From Nitrospirota bacterium (lineage in GTDB: Bacteria; Nitrospirota; Nitrospiria; Nitrospirales; UBA8639), in assembly GCA_029864405.1 (NCBI GenBank), contig JAOTTP010000008.1, positions 1 through 64,000 on the forward strand: 64,000 nt of DNA, given 5' to 3'. The notes beneath the pieces are model-generated. The model saw only the letters and a list, made by a program, of their open reading frames with translations. It was not told the origin of the DNA and did not search any database. Every line of letters starts with the position of its first letter. The stretch's first letter is position 1. Made by a program: the position numbers and the translations under genes. Of this stretch, positions 43,602-54,325 are shown piece by piece.

Positions 43602-44360
43602 CTATCCCTTCTTGTCCTGACTCTTTCCTGTTTTGAGTAAAGGCTCCAGGGTGTGCAACACATTCTGAGCCACAAGGGTATAACCTTCCGCCGTAGGATG
43701 AATCCCGTCTGTCTGATTTAAGCCTGGCTGTGCCGCCACTCCTTCCAGTAAAAATGGAATCAGTGGAAGCGTCAATTCCTGCGCTAACCGTTCATACATT
43801 TCAAAAAAATCCCCCGTATAGGCTTCCCCATAATTGACCGGGATGCGCATGCCCGCCAAAATGACCATCACCCCTTCCTCCTGCAACCGTTCAATAATGC
43901 TGCGAAGATTCGTATACGTCTGTTGCAAGGGTAGCCCTCGAAGTCCATCATTGACTCCCAATTCTAATATGACAACCGTCGGCCGACTTTTTAAAATCCA
44001 CTCTACCCGTCGCACTCCGCCCGCTGAGGTTTCTCCGCTGACTCCGGCATTGACCACCTCATAGTGAAATCCACGTTCGTGCAACTGCTTTGCCAATTGA
44101 GCAGGATAAGACTCGTCCGATGACACCCCAAATCCGGCCGTTAAGCTATCGCCGAAGGCCACGATTTTAGGAAGGGATTCGTTCTTGCGCACCAACGGCT
44201 CGGCTGAGGATTGAGCGCGTGGGAATTGGGGCTGAGAGACTAACAATTCTGAACTGTGATTCATGGGTTCGGGTACACCCGTGGATGGGCTTTCCTGAGG
44301 GTCACACCCCCAGATTCCCAGACAGAAGAGCACGAGGGCTGATAGGATACACGTATGCAT
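43602..44360 (-). CDS. tesA: Arylesterase / GDSL lysophospholipase, TesA-like lipoprotein
   Basis: 252 residues. Lipoprotein signal ending LGIWGC (C about 19) with a linker, then an SGNH hydrolase: block I VAFGDSLTAG with the nucleophile serine, block II glycine in NAGVSGETS, block III GVNDGLRG and block V DGIHPTAEG with Asp-His. It hydrolyses acyl esters or thioesters in the periplasm. It is divergent from the ybbA/ybbP-type pair, the same neighbourhood tesA has in many genomes. Start at 44360 opens the lipoprotein signal. Confidence 0.88.
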   Translation of the reverse strand: MHTCILSALVLFCLGIWGCDPQESPSTGVPEPMNHSSELLVSQPQFPRAQSSAEPLVRKNESLPKIVAFGDSLTAGFGVSSDESYPAQLAKQLHERGFHYEVVNAGVSGETSAGGVRRVEWILKSRPTVVILELGVNDGLRGLPLQQTYTNLRSIIERLQEEGVMVILAGMRIPVNYGEAYTGDFFEMYERLAQELTLPLIPFLLEGVAAQPGLNQTDGIHPTAEGYTLVAQNVLHTLEPLLKTGKSQDKKG

Positions 44361-44422
44361 ATTACCTGGGTGGTGTCTCTCCATCCTATTATCTACCATA
44401 TGAGTCTATTTGTGTAATCAAC

Positions 44423-45181
44423 GTGAATGTTCCCGCATCGTCTTCACCATCTTTGCTCCCACTGACTCCATCATCTCAGCTTCTCATTTCTGTCAATCAT
44501 CTTGGGATGCAGCTTCGGGCAGGCAGTCAATCCGTCAAGATTTTACAGGACATTTCCTTCGAGGTCTTCACCAATCAGGTGGTCGCTATTGTCGGTCCAT
44601 CGGGAAGCGGGAAATCAACTCTTCTGGGTCTGCTTGCAGGCCTTGATCGACCAACAGAGGGATCCATCCGCATTCATCAGACCAACATCACGACCTTAAC
44701 CGAAACCGAAATGGCACACTTTCGACGGAAACACATCGGCTATGTGTTTCAAGCCTTTCATCTCATTCCCACCCTGACGGCTCTGGAAAATGTGGCTCTC
44801 CCGTTGGAATTGCAAGGAATATCCACAGGTACATCACGAGCCAAAGCCCTTTTACAATCCGTAGGGCTGGAACATCGTCTCCAGCATTATCCCGTTCAAC
44901 TCTCTGGAGGCGAACAGCAGCGAGTCGCTTTGGCCCGAGCCTTTATTGTCCAGCCTCCCCTCCTACTTGCCGACGAACCCACCGGCAATCTGGATAGCTC
45001 AACCGGGGCGATGGTCATTGATCTGCTGTGGGAACTTCATCAACAACATGGCAGCACGCTGATCTTAGTCACCCACGACATGTCATTGGCCGCTCGCGCA
45101 CAACGTATCCTGACATTGCGGGATGGAACGATGGTGAACGAGACGACACATCCGTTGCCATCCTCTGGCCCAGAGGCATGA
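44423..45181 (+). CDS. ABC exporter ATPase (YbbA/LolD type)
   Basis: 252 residues from a GTG. Walker [10 protein letters not shown], signature [14 protein letters not shown], Walker [15 protein letters not shown] and the H-loop VTHD are all present; Q-loop in GYVFQAFHL. It powers the permease encoded next. The frame is open further upstream to 44219, but that would overlap tesA, and residues before NVPASS have no domain character. Its TGA overlaps the permease ATG in an ATGA junction. Confidence 0.92.
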   Translation: MNVPASSSPSLLPLTPSSQLLISVNHLGMQLRAGSQSVKILQDISFEVFTNQVVAIVGPSGSGKSTLLGLLAGLDRPTEGSIRIHQTNITTLTETEMAHFRRKHIGYVFQAFHLIPTLTALENVALPLELQGISTGTSRAKALLQSVGLEHRLQHYPVQLSGGEQQRVALARAFIVQPPLLLADEPTGNLDSSTGAMVIDLLWELHQQHGSTLILVTHDMSLAARAQRILTLRDGTMVNETTHPLPSSGPEA

Positions 45182-47835
45182 TCCCCATATCCGTTAAACT
45201 CGCCTGGCGGGAAATCAACAGCGCCTGGTCTCGTTTCCTATTTTTATTTCTCTGCATTGCGCTCGGGGTCGGCGCCATTGTGGCCGTGGACCTGTTTGCC
45301 GTCAATGTCGAACAGGTCATTCTGGGAGATACCCGTGCCCTGTTAGGTGGTGATGTCGAATTATCATGGCGGAGGGCGATCTCCGACAAGAGCCGTAGCA
45401 TGCTGGACTCCCTCACTGACCGTGACATCGTCCTCTCACACGTGACTGAACTCGCCGCGATGGCGATGGTCAACAGCCCCAACTCTCAAACGCCCCTTAC
45501 GAAAGGGGCTTCTCAATTGGTAGAACTCAAGGCCATAGATTCGGCCTATCCCCTCTACGGTCGGTTGGTGGTGGAACCCGACCTCCAGACGGCACAGCTT
45601 CTGGATCCTCTTCAATCCGGTTGCGGTGGCTCGCCATGTTTTGGTGCACTTGCCCAGGAATCCTTGCTGATCCGGCTCAATCTGACCGTTGGCAGCGAGC
45701 TCCGAATTGGCCAAGCAAGCTTCCTTATCACCGCCGTGCTCAAAAAAGAACCGGACCGGATTGCCAATGGGTTTAGTTTAGGGCCCCGAGTCATGATTTC
45801 CCGCGAAGCGCTTGAGGCCACCGCCTTGGTCCAAACCGGAAGTCGGATTCAGGAACGATATCGTCTGTCCATATCCGACTCCACCTCTCTTGAGCCTCTG
45901 ATGGGTGAGTTACGCGGGCGCCTCAGCCAGGAAGGGGCCCAGGTCAGCTCATTTCGCGATGCTCAGCCACGACTTCGCCGGTTTCTTGACCAATTGAATC
46001 TGTATCTTGGCCTGATCGGGTTTACTATCTTATTGGTCGGTGGGATCGGAGTGGCCTGCACGATTCAAGGTTTCCTCACACAAAAAATCTCCATTATTGC
46101 CACACTCAAAACCCTGGGGGCGGATTCGTCACAAATCATCCGCCTCTACCTCACGCAAAGCCTATTCCTGGGAGGGATCGGCAGTCTTCTCGGAGCCATA
46201 GTCGGCATAGCACTCCACCAGGTTTTGCCCCTGTTGCTTCAAGGCATAATTCCTGAAACCATGCCCATGAATCCCACTGCAGTTCCCATTATTCGGGGAA
46301 TCGTTCTGGGCATCCTCGCCACACTTGCCTTTTCACTCTGGCCTCTGTTGGCCATCCGTCATGTCTCGCCGGCATTAGTGTATCGACAAGCCGTGGACCA
46401 CTCCCAGGCCATGGACAACACCCAATCCAGGCTAAACCGATGTCGGGCCATCCTCACGCATTGGTTGAATGACCGGGCACAGGTCATGGTCAGCATCAGC
46501 ATGATGGTGGGCGTAACGGGCCTGGCCATGTGGCAAGCCCACTCACTGACCCTCGGTTTATTTTTTTCCGGTGCATGTGCGGTAGCGGTTCTCCTCTTAT
46601 TAGGGGGCACTGGAATACTATATAGAATTCTCCGGCATGTGCCGATTCCTCAGCGGTATTTACTGCGTCATGCGGTGAAGAACCTTCAACGGCCTGGAAA
46701 CTTTACCAAAGCCATGACGTTGGCCATTGGGATTGGCGTCATGCTCATGACGACGCTGACCATTGTGCAACGGTCCTTACTTGACCTGATAGGAAATCAG
46801 ATCCCCTCTCAGGCTCCCTCATTTTTTTTCATTGACATCCAACCCGACCAATACCCCCAATTCGTGCGCGTCCTCGAAAAGGAGTTCCCCGACTCACCAT
46901 ATGATTTAGTTCCAGTCGTGCGGTCTCGCCTCACAGCCATCAACGGACAACCCATCAATCCTGAAGAGCATAAAGGCCAACGAAACGGATGGTATTTCAC
47001 CAGAGAATACGTATTGACGACATCACGGGACCTTCCAAAAGATAACGTCCTCACTCAGGGACAATGGTGGGATCACACCAAGGAATCGGACTCGGACGGA
47101 GCGACCAAGACGCCATCAGATTTTCCCTTGGTCTCTGTGGAAGAAGACGCCGCAAAAAATCTGGGACTCACGCTCGGATCAATCCTGACGTTGGATATCC
47201 AAGGGGTGCCATTTGTCGCGAAAGTGAGCAGTCTTCGACAGGTCGACTGGAGCAGTTTTTCCATAAACTTTTTCATGATTGTTGAACCTGGCTCTTTTGA
47301 CGGTGCCCCTTTCACCTACATCGCCACAACCAGAGTTCCACCAACCCTCGAAGTCCCCCTACAACAAGCCATGGTGGCCGTCATGCCCAATGTGACAGCC
47401 ATTAACGTAGGAGATGTGCTGGAGAATATTGGGCGGATCTTTCGGCAATTGGCCCTAGGGATTCAGGCCTTGGCCCTGCTCTGTCTCGTGACCGGAGCCG
47501 TGGTCATGATTGCGGCGATTTCTATCAACCGGTACCGGCGTCTGCATGAGTTGGCGATTGTGAAAGCCCTGGGAGGAAGTCGCAGACTACTTGTATTTTC
47601 CCTGGGAGTGGAATTCGGTATCATAGGAGCGTTTGCAGGCCTGGTGGGACTTGGATTGGGATGTCTCCTCTCCTGGTCCCTCTTGTACTTCTTTTTTGAT
47701 TTGACCTGGACGTTCGATCTGGTCGTGTTGAGCACAGGTTTGCTTTTGACAATTCTGCTAACCCTCATGACTGGCTTCCTCGGGACTTACCGCTTGCTTG
47801 GGTTCCCTCCCTTGTCCGTCCTCCGTCAAGAATAG
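45178..47835 (+). CDS. FtsX-like ABC permease (YbbP type)
   Basis: 885 residues, about ten transmembrane segments, with two FtsX/MacB-like cores (around 270-400 and 760-880) separated by large periplasmic loops. This duplicated layout is that of YbbP. With the ATPase it likely moves a lipid or lipophilic compound or handles envelope proteins; the tesA neighbour points to lipid substrates. The start at 45178 fits the ATGA overlap and the SVKLAWREINSAWSRFLFLFLC N-terminus. Confidence 0.92.
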   Translation: MIPISVKLAWREINSAWSRFLFLFLCIALGVGAIVAVDLFAVNVEQVILGDTRALLGGDVELSWRRAISDKSRSMLDSLTDRDIVLSHVTELAAMAMVNSPNSQTPLTKGASQLVELKAIDSAYPLYGRLVVEPDLQTAQLLDPLQSGCGGSPCFGALAQESLLIRLNLTVGSELRIGQASFLITAVLKKEPDRIANGFSLGPRVMISREALEATALVQTGSRIQERYRLSISDSTSLEPLMGELRGRLSQEGAQVSSFRDAQPRLRRFLDQLNLYLGLIGFTILLVGGIGVACTIQGFLTQKISIIATLKTLGADSSQIIRLYLTQSLFLGGIGSLLGAIVGIALHQVLPLLLQGIIPETMPMNPTAVPIIRGIVLGILATLAFSLWPLLAIRHVSPALVYRQAVDHSQAMDNTQSRLNRCRAILTHWLNDRAQVMVSISMMVGVTGLAMWQAHSLTLGLFFSGACAVAVLLLLGGTGILYRILRHVPIPQRYLLRHAVKNLQRPGNFTKAMTLAIGIGVMLMTTLTIVQRSLLDLIGNQIPSQAPSFFFIDIQPDQYPQFVRVLEKEFPDSPYDLVPVVRSRLTAINGQPINPEEHKGQRNGWYFTREYVLTTSRDLPKDNVLTQGQWWDHTKESDSDGATKTPSDFPLVSVEEDAAKNLGLTLGSILTLDIQGVPFVAKVSSLRQVDWSSFSINFFMIVEPGSFDGAPFTYIATTRVPPTLEVPLQQAMVAVMPNVTAINVGDVLENIGRIFRQLALGIQALALLCLVTGAVVMIAAISINRYRRLHELAIVKALGGSRRLLVFSLGVEFGIIGAFAGLVGLGLGCLLSWSLLYFFFDLTWTFDLVVLSTGLLLTILLTLMTGFLGTYRLLGFPPLSVLRQE

Positions 47836-48172
47836 CGTGAGGGAACGCTCAACGACGCCGTGCGTGGCATTCTCCTCCCAAAACAGCACTCATGACTCTT
47901 GCCGTTCCTTTCCCTAAGCCTCACTCCCTGAGTTATCCATTTTGATACGGACTGTATGCTGTTGGATAACAACCTATCCCACAACTGAGGCCCTTATCCT
48001 TCACCTTCTTTTAAACTTTTAAAAATTTCACAACTCATTTTAAAAATTCAGTTCTCCATTCATCGGTATTTCAATGAGTTATACCCAAAAAACCCTTAAA
48101 ATGACTCTCGCTCTCCCTTTGGTACATTCTTTGCTTTGTAAAATGGCAAGCACGAAACGTTTGAGGGAAGCC
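47836..48172. other. Intergenic region
   Basis: AT-rich, with an imperfect direct repeat of TTTTAAAAATT at about 48017-48050. No terminator with a clean T-tract and no promoter pair could be assigned with confidence. Confidence 0.35.
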
Positions 48173-48436
48173 ATGGAAATCATTTTAGCCATATGTGTCA
48201 CGGGCCTTGGAATCTTCGGAGGAATGCTCATCATTTGGAATGGGCAGAACCGTTCATCTTCAAAGGCACCCGACGATTCACGCACAGGGTACAGCGATGC
48301 CTGCAACAACACAGACCTATACGTGCATGACAGTTGTCTAGTGATCAGAAGGCATCCCTTCGGTGATTATCACCAACGGAGAGTCGGCGCTCAGCCAGCT
48401 CGATCCACCAGGATGGTGGATTCAGTCCTTGGGTAA
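48173..48436 (+). CDS. Possible small membrane protein before response regulator
   Basis: 87 residues with an N-terminal transmembrane helix (IILAICVTGLGIFGGMLII). The polar tail has two cysteines, and its last 25 residues look atypical (Arg-rich, HQRRVGAQPARSTRM). GAGGGA lies 4 nt before the ATG at 48173. It ends 14 bp before the regulator gene. The tail may reflect a frameshift or a non-coding end, so only moderate trust. Confidence 0.4.
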   Translation: MEIILAICVTGLGIFGGMLIIWNGQNRSSSKAPDDSRTGYSDACNNTDLYVHDSCLVIRRHPFGDYHQRRVGAQPARSTRMVDSVLG

Positions 48437-48450
48437 GAAAGGAGACCTTG

Positions 48451-48888
48451 ATGTCCAAAAACATACTCATTATTGATGATGATGAAATGAGTCGCGGATT
48501 GCTCCGGATGGTCTTGGAATATGATGGATGTCAGTGCGTGGAAGCCGAAAATGGAGCCAGAGGGTTATCTCTTCTTGAATCGAAACCCTTTGACGTCGTG
48601 ATTCTTGATAACACCATGCCCGTCATGACCGGCATGGAGTTTCTGGATCGGTTACAGCATATCCCACACAAGCCCGACATCCCCATCATTATGGTGACTG
48701 GGTTCCTCAACGCCGTCATCCGCGAAAACGCCACCCGCTTAGGAGCCTATGCGATTATTGGCAAACCGTATGATTTTTGGGAGTTACGGGCCATAGTCGC
48801 TCAACTGTGCCCTTCAACCGATTCACCACAACCCCATTCCTTCATCATTGCCAACATGAGTCAAGCCTATAGTCCCCCTCCGGCTTGA
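48451..48888 (+). CDS. Single-domain response regulator
   Basis: 145 residues: a REC domain with D9-D11, phosphoacceptor D53 (VILDNTMPVMTG), T83 and K105 (GKPYD), followed by a 20-residue proline-rich tail. AAAGGAG lies 6 nt before the ATG. The third stand-alone REC protein in the window. No kinase nearby. Confidence 0.9.
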   Translation: MSKNILIIDDDEMSRGLLRMVLEYDGCQCVEAENGARGLSLLESKPFDVVILDNTMPVMTGMEFLDRLQHIPHKPDIPIIMVTGFLNAVIRENATRLGAYAIIGKPYDFWELRAIVAQLCPSTDSPQPHSFIIANMSQAYSPPPA

Positions 48889-48937
48889 GACAGGGATGAA
48901 GGAATCATTCAGTCCCAAGGAGCGTTTCCCCTTATTG

Positions 48938-50806
48938 CTATTGTCCAAACAACTGTTTCAGCACATCCGCTCCGTCTTGTAAGAGTTGCTGTAATTCCTG
49001 TTCATCCCCCTGCAAGACTTTCTCAATTCTTCGTTCCACATTCGTTCTGACCTGATCCCCAAAGGATTGCGTATCCAATTGCAGAACCGGGTCCTGGACG
49101 GTTCCGTTCACTGTAAAAGGCAACACCAACTGTCCCTGATGTCGCGCTACTTTAGCCATCGGAAACCGTTGAATAATCCGGTCGCCGATTGCCGGGGATA
49201 TGGCGAGGTTGCCTTGGAGTTTCAATGATCGATCAAACCCAAGGCTTCCCACCCCTGTCAGCGAAAAATCCGGTGCCTCGAGAGTCAATTGCCGAATGCG
49301 CAAGCCCCTGTCTTCCAGTTCCGCTTTGGTGTCAATCAAAGAAAATTTCGTGGCCCCGGTGGATTCTTCCATGAGGCCCGGTAGCTGAAGGGCATCTTCA
49401 ATCGCCTGCACCACATCAAATCCGACTAATTGCCCATCCCTGATCCTCAACCGGACTGGTCCGTTCAGATTTGGATGCCTAGACGGTAACCATGCTCCCG
49501 CGACGCTCCAATGCAATTCTCCCATTCCGGTCAAGCTGAGCGAGGAAGACCGAACCGCTTGCATCATTGGTTCAACAGCAAAATTCGTGAAATTTCCCTG
49601 GAGTGACAGCATGGGCACAGGGAGGGTCCCATCCCATATCCCATGCGCCTCAAGATTTCCCTTAAACGCCTGGGCATTGAGAGAGACCAGGTCTACCCTG
49701 GCCCCTTGGATCACCGTTTCAAAACGGATCTGCTCCAGTGGAAACGGGTGTTGAACGGAAAGAGTCAGGGGAAAGTCCTGTGAGGACAGGATAGGGGCCT
49801 CACCCGACAGATTGAGACGTCCAGGCGTACCTTGACCTGAAAGGTGAATGGTCGACCCACCCAATTGGAGATCAAAGGTCAACGGACCAATCCTCACGGC
49901 TCCCGAGGGAGCCGATGGCTCCTTGGGGATCAGGGATGCCCTCAGATAAGCCTGAATGTGGCTGAAGACCATAGGCTTGGCCAACGCCACATTCATGGGC
50001 ATGTCATCAGTCGACACGTTTGGGATCTGCACATCCAACTCCAGCCTTCCATCCAGAACCTTACCCTGTGCGGTTCCCTCCACCTTGCCTATTCTGCCCA
50101 CGATATCGATCATCGGAAGATCAAAGCTGGGTTGAAGGGGGCCAAATCGCCCGTTCATCTCCAAGGGGAGCTGATAGGGCATCACCATGCCCTTCATGTG
50201 CAGACTCGCCGTCTGTCCAAATTGAACGGAATTCGTCACAAACTCCAGGCGCTCGAGATGATACGAACGGGATGGTTCCTGAGAACGATCCTCATACTGC
50301 AAGTTTCCTCCGGTCATAGAAAACCGCTCCACCGCAAACACCCCAAATAAGGGCTTGAGAGCATTGGCCGGGTTCGCCGCGGCCGCCGCAGGGGGCTGAA
50401 GAGCAGGATCTTTTCCGATGGTGGCCATATTAAGCACCCCATCCTGAGTGCGGATGACGTGCACCGTCGGATCATGAAGACGAACATGTTCAACCTGAAT
50501 GTGCCGGTGCAGAAGTGGGAGCCACTGAATCTCCACCTCAGCAGAAGGAATTGTGACAAAAGCCATGGGACTGAACGCCGGGTCATCGGCAATCGTCAGA
50601 CCCTGGACCCGAACACCGAGCTTGGGAAATAGAGTTAGGCGGACATTCTGAACATCCACCGGTCGATGAAGGGCCTGTTCCAAAACGGGGAGATACCGAT
50701 CCCGATACCGATTCAAATCCAGCAAAACTGGAAGAAAGAGGATGACCACAATCACCAGGCCAATGACAATGGCGAGACCCACCATAATATTGCTTTTCAC
50801 AAGCAC
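48938..50806 (-). CDS. AsmA-family protein
   Basis: 622 residues. One N-terminal transmembrane helix (about 8-30) followed by the AsmA N-domain (LDLNRYRDRYLPVLEQALHRPVDVQNVRLTLFPKLGVRVQGLTIADDP) and a long beta-rich periplasmic body ending in the AsmA C-terminal region with SLTGVGSLGFDRSLKLQG. The family is now linked to phospholipid transport across the periplasm. GTG start with AGGGAG upstream; a second in-frame GTG two codons later fits the spacing better. Confidence 0.88.
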   Translation of the reverse strand: MLVKSNIMVGLAIVIGLVIVVILFLPVLLDLNRYRDRYLPVLEQALHRPVDVQNVRLTLFPKLGVRVQGLTIADDPAFSPMAFVTIPSAEVEIQWLPLLHRHIQVEHVRLHDPTVHVIRTQDGVLNMATIGKDPALQPPAAAAANPANALKPLFGVFAVERFSMTGGNLQYEDRSQEPSRSYHLERLEFVTNSVQFGQTASLHMKGMVMPYQLPLEMNGRFGPLQPSFDLPMIDIVGRIGKVEGTAQGKVLDGRLELDVQIPNVSTDDMPMNVALAKPMVFSHIQAYLRASLIPKEPSAPSGAVRIGPLTFDLQLGGSTIHLSGQGTPGRLNLSGEAPILSSQDFPLTLSVQHPFPLEQIRFETVIQGARVDLVSLNAQAFKGNLEAHGIWDGTLPVPMLSLQGNFTNFAVEPMMQAVRSSSLSLTGMGELHWSVAGAWLPSRHPNLNGPVRLRIRDGQLVGFDVVQAIEDALQLPGLMEESTGATKFSLIDTKAELEDRGLRIRQLTLEAPDFSLTGVGSLGFDRSLKLQGNLAISPAIGDRIIQRFPMAKVARHQGQLVLPFTVNGTVQDPVLQLDTQSFGDQVRTNVERRIEKVLQGDEQELQQLLQDGADVLKQLFGQ

Positions 50807-50951
50807 GTGCTCCCTTCATAAAGTCGGAGGATTGAGCAGTTTACCATGCCCCATCTCTCTCCGTGGACAAACCATCCTGAGATATCGACACCTCCAGGCC
50901 TATCAGGTATCTTCCATAGACCAATAATCACAAGAATGAGGCTATTTTCCC

Positions 50952-53810
50952 GTGAACACCGTGAGTGAACCGCCTACCGCTCTTCCGATTCGTCATGTCG
51001 TGTTAGTCGACGCCTCAGGTTTTATTTTTCGGGCATTTCATGCCATCAAGATACTGACCAGCCCGAATGGCACCCCCGTCAACGCCGTCTATGGATTCAT
51101 CACAATGCTGATGAAGCTATTGGACGAGATGCAGCCGGACCATATCGCGATCATTTTTGACTCTGCACGCAAAACCTTTCGAAACGATCTTGACCCCAAC
51201 TATAAAGCCAACCGCAGCGAGCCCCCTGATGAGTTAGTGCCTCAATTCCCACTTGTCCGCGAAGCTGCACGGGCCTTTAATTTTGATTGCATTGAGCTGA
51301 ACGGGTTCGAGGCGGACGATCTGATCGCCACCTACACCAAGGAAGCGTTGGAAGCAGGCGCGGACGTGACCATTGTGTCGTCGGACAAAGATCTGATGCA
51401 GTTGGTCTCGGACCAGGTCAGTATGTTCGATTCCCTCAAAAACCGCCGGATCGGTCCCTCGCAGGTTCTAGAAAAATTCGGCGTGCCGCCCGAGAAAGTT
51501 GTCGATGTCCAAGCATTGGCGGGAGATTCGACGGACAATGTGCCTGGGGTCCCTGGTATCGGCGTGAAAACAGCCGCACAACTCATTCAGGAATATGGGG
51601 ACCTGGACACCCTCCTGGCTCGCGCCTCCGAAATCAAGCAGAACAAGCGGCGCGAAAGCCTCATTGAACATGCCGATAAAGCCCGCCTCTCGCGGGAATT
51701 GGTTCAGCTTCGATCCGATGTGCCCCTGGCGATCCCCTTGGCACAACTAGAGCGACGTCAGCCCAACATGGAATTATTAGCAAAATTTCTGAATGAACAA
51801 GGCTTTAAATCGATTCTGGCTCGCATACAAAGCCGCGTGAAGGGTGACCAGGATCCAGGGACCACACTTCCAGCAAAAGCAGTAACTCACACACCAACAA
51901 CCACAGAGCCCGGAACAAGGACGCTGCCGACCAAAGCCCACTACGAGTTAATCCAAACGGTGTCGGCCCTTCAAGGCTGGGTAGAAGAGGCGACTCGTCG
52001 CGGGATCGTCGCCGTCGACACCGAAACCACCTCGCTCGATCAAACCCGGGCTGAATTGGTTGGAGTCTCCTTGAGTCTGGAACCCGGTCATGCGTGTTAT
52101 GTGCCCGTGGGTCATGTGGCCCTAGGATCCACGTCTCATCTGGATTTGCTCTCACACGATACATTCGTTTCCTTGCCGGAAAGACCGGAACAAATTCCAC
52201 TCCAACAAGCCCTCGACATCCTTAAGCCGCTGCTGGCCGACCGCGGTGTGCTCAAGATCGGGCACAATATCAAATACGACCTCGTCGTATTACGCCGGTA
52301 TGGCCTCGACGTGTCCCCCGTGGACGATACCATGCTGCTCTCATACGTCTTAGAAGGGGGCATGCATGGCCATGGCATGGACGAACTGGCCGAACACTTT
52401 TTGGGCCATACGACGATCAAATTTAAAGAGGTCACGGGCACCGGAAAATCTCAGATCACGTTCGATCAGGTTCCCTTAGAGAAAGCGCTGGAATATGCTG
52501 CGGAAGATGCCGATGTCACCCTTAGGCTGCATCAGGTCCTCAAGCCCCGGCTTATCAGTGAACACATGACCACCGTGTACGAAACGCTCGAGCGTCACTT
52601 AATTCCCGTGCTGGCAACCATGGAGCAAACGGGCATTAAAGTCGATGTATCCCAACTGAAGCAGGTCAGCCAGGATTTTTCTCTCCGCCTCCGGGATCTG
52701 GAACAAGATATTCATCAACTGGCGGGAAAAGTCTTCAATGTCGGTTCTCCCAAACAACTTGGAGAAGTCCTGTTTGACGAACTCGCCTTGGGAGGAGGTC
52801 AAAAAGGCAAGGCAGGAAGCTATGGAACCGGGGTCGACATTCTCGAATCCTTAGCGGCTCAAGGCCATGAACTCCCCTCACGTGTGTTGGAATGGCGGCA
52901 TTTGGAAAAACTCCGCAGCACCTATGCTGATGCGCTCATCCGTCAAATCAATCCCGACACAAACCGGGTGCATACGTCCTATGCCATGGCATCGGCCGCA
53001 ACGGGAAGACTGTCATCCACCGATCCCAATCTCCAGAACATTCCTATTCGCACCGAAGAGGGCCGAAGAATCCGGCGCGCTTTTGTCGCGGAGCCTGGTT
53101 GGACACTGCTCTCTCTCGATTATTCACAGATTGAACTTCGTTTGCTCGCCCACGTTGCCGATATTCCCGTTCTCAAAAAGGCCTTTTGGGAAGGCCAGGA
53201 CATTCATGCGCTCACCGCCAGCCAGGTCTTCGGCCTCCCCATAGAACAGATGGATGCGGGAATTCGACGAAAAGCCAAGGCCATTAATTTCGGCATCATT
53301 TATGGAATCAGCGCCTTCGGATTGGCCCGCCAATTGAGCGTGGAACCGGGAGAGGCTGCAGCCTATATCAAAACCTATTTCGAACAATATCCCGGCATCC
53401 AGGATTACATGGAACGCACCAAACAGTTTTGTCGGCAACACGGATACGTCCAGACCCTGTTTGGGCGTCGGTGCCATGTCCCAGGCATTCACGATAAAAA
53501 TCCCGCACGACGAAATTTCTCTGAGCGAGCCGCCATTAATGCCCCGCTGCAAGGCACGGCCGCCGATATTTTGAAGCGGGCCATGATCCGCGTGCCAGCC
53601 GCATTGGCAGAGCATGGTTTAACGGCACAGGCGAAAATGCTGTTGACCGTCCACGATGAGTTGTTATTCGAGGTAGAAGAAGCAGCGGTCGCCCAAACAA
53701 CTGCCGTCATCAAACAAGTGATGGAAGCCGCCACACTGCCTGCCCTACAATTGTCGATCCCGCTCACGGTCGAAGCCGGACATGGCCCATCCTGGGACGA
53801 AGCACATTAA
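50952..53810 (+). CDS. polA: DNA polymerase I
   Basis: 952 residues with all three domains: 5'-3' exonuclease/flap (about 15-300, FRAFHAI, FEADDLIATY, ALAGDSTDNVPGVPGIG), 3'-5' exonuclease (about 330-540, with intact IVAVDTETTSLD, IGHNIKYD and YAAEDADVT acidic residues) and polymerase (about 560-952: LLSLDYSQIELR, RRKAKAINFGIIYG and LLTVHDEL). Proofreading should be active because the exonuclease acids are kept. GTG start. Functions in repair and Okazaki-fragment processing. Confidence 0.97.
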   Translation: MNTVSEPPTALPIRHVVLVDASGFIFRAFHAIKILTSPNGTPVNAVYGFITMLMKLLDEMQPDHIAIIFDSARKTFRNDLDPNYKANRSEPPDELVPQFPLVREAARAFNFDCIELNGFEADDLIATYTKEALEAGADVTIVSSDKDLMQLVSDQVSMFDSLKNRRIGPSQVLEKFGVPPEKVVDVQALAGDSTDNVPGVPGIGVKTAAQLIQEYGDLDTLLARASEIKQNKRRESLIEHADKARLSRELVQLRSDVPLAIPLAQLERRQPNMELLAKFLNEQGFKSILARIQSRVKGDQDPGTTLPAKAVTHTPTTTEPGTRTLPTKAHYELIQTVSALQGWVEEATRRGIVAVDTETTSLDQTRAELVGVSLSLEPGHACYVPVGHVALGSTSHLDLLSHDTFVSLPERPEQIPLQQALDILKPLLADRGVLKIGHNIKYDLVVLRRYGLDVSPVDDTMLLSYVLEGGMHGHGMDELAEHFLGHTTIKFKEVTGTGKSQITFDQVPLEKALEYAAEDADVTLRLHQVLKPRLISEHMTTVYETLERHLIPVLATMEQTGIKVDVSQLKQVSQDFSLRLRDLEQDIHQLAGKVFNVGSPKQLGEVLFDELALGGGQKGKAGSYGTGVDILESLAAQGHELPSRVLEWRHLEKLRSTYADALIRQINPDTNRVHTSYAMASAATGRLSSTDPNLQNIPIRTEEGRRIRRAFVAEPGWTLLSLDYSQIELRLLAHVADIPVLKKAFWEGQDIHALTASQVFGLPIEQMDAGIRRKAKAINFGIIYGISAFGLARQLSVEPGEAAAYIKTYFEQYPGIQDYMERTKQFCRQHGYVQTLFGRRCHVPGIHDKNPARRNFSERAAINAPLQGTAADILKRAMIRVPAALAEHGLTAQAKMLLTVHDELLFEVEEAAVAQTTAVIKQVMEAATLPALQLSIPLTVEAGHGPSWDEAH

Positions 53811-53896
53811 AGGAGAAGTGAAACGTAAGTTGTAAGGCGACCGGAGGATTTTTCGCCTCAGGTCTTTGTCGTTAATTCTCACTTTTCTAACGCCTT

Positions 53897-54222
53897 CCGT
53901 CTGGCCCAAGGGAGGGACGCTCTGATCAGCTGGCGGGCCTTGTTTGAGCGGAGCGAGTTGGTCCGCCCTCCGCAAGCTAGCGTCCGTCCTCTCTAATGAG
54001 GCCAGACGGGGCGTCAATGATTTTGGGCCCTTTTGCCGAAACAAAAGGGCCTCGCCTGCCGGGGCGAAACCCGGCACCGCTGAAAATCACGTTGACACGA
54101 GAGTTGGGGACACCAGTGCAATGCGTTCGCCTCTCAACACGTTTTTACTGGCAACCCCCAAGATAGATTCCCAATACACATCGTCAAGCTGTAAGGCCAG
54201 AACCATAAATTCTGTATGAACC
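53897..54222. repeat. Dispersed structured repeat, copy C (most complete)
   Basis: 326 bp. Outer stem CCGTCTGGCC/GGCCAGACGG (53897-53906 with 54000-54009) encloses GGACGCT/AGCGTCC (53915-53921 with 53979-53985) and GGCGGGCC/GGTCCGCC (53932-53939 with 53960-53967). Tandem hairpins follow: GGCCCTTTTG-CCGAAA-CAAAAGGGCC (54026-54051) and TGCCGGG-GCGAAA-CCCGGCA (54057-54076). Then a 145-bp less structured tail ending CATAAATTCTGTATGAACC. It fills the gap between polA and a toxin-antitoxin module. Confidence 0.85.
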
Positions 54223-54325
54223 ACAAACTCTTCCCACTTCACGTCTTCAAGACGATATGGAGAATCTTTTCGCCGAACTCCTTACGTTTCACTTCTCCCG
54301 CGCGGGTTCACTTTTCAAGAATGAT

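Noticed and set aside
49844-50350. 168-codon plus-strand frame opposite the AsmA gene
   Set aside because: Antisense to a coherent AsmA protein, His/Arg-rich and without a ribosome site.
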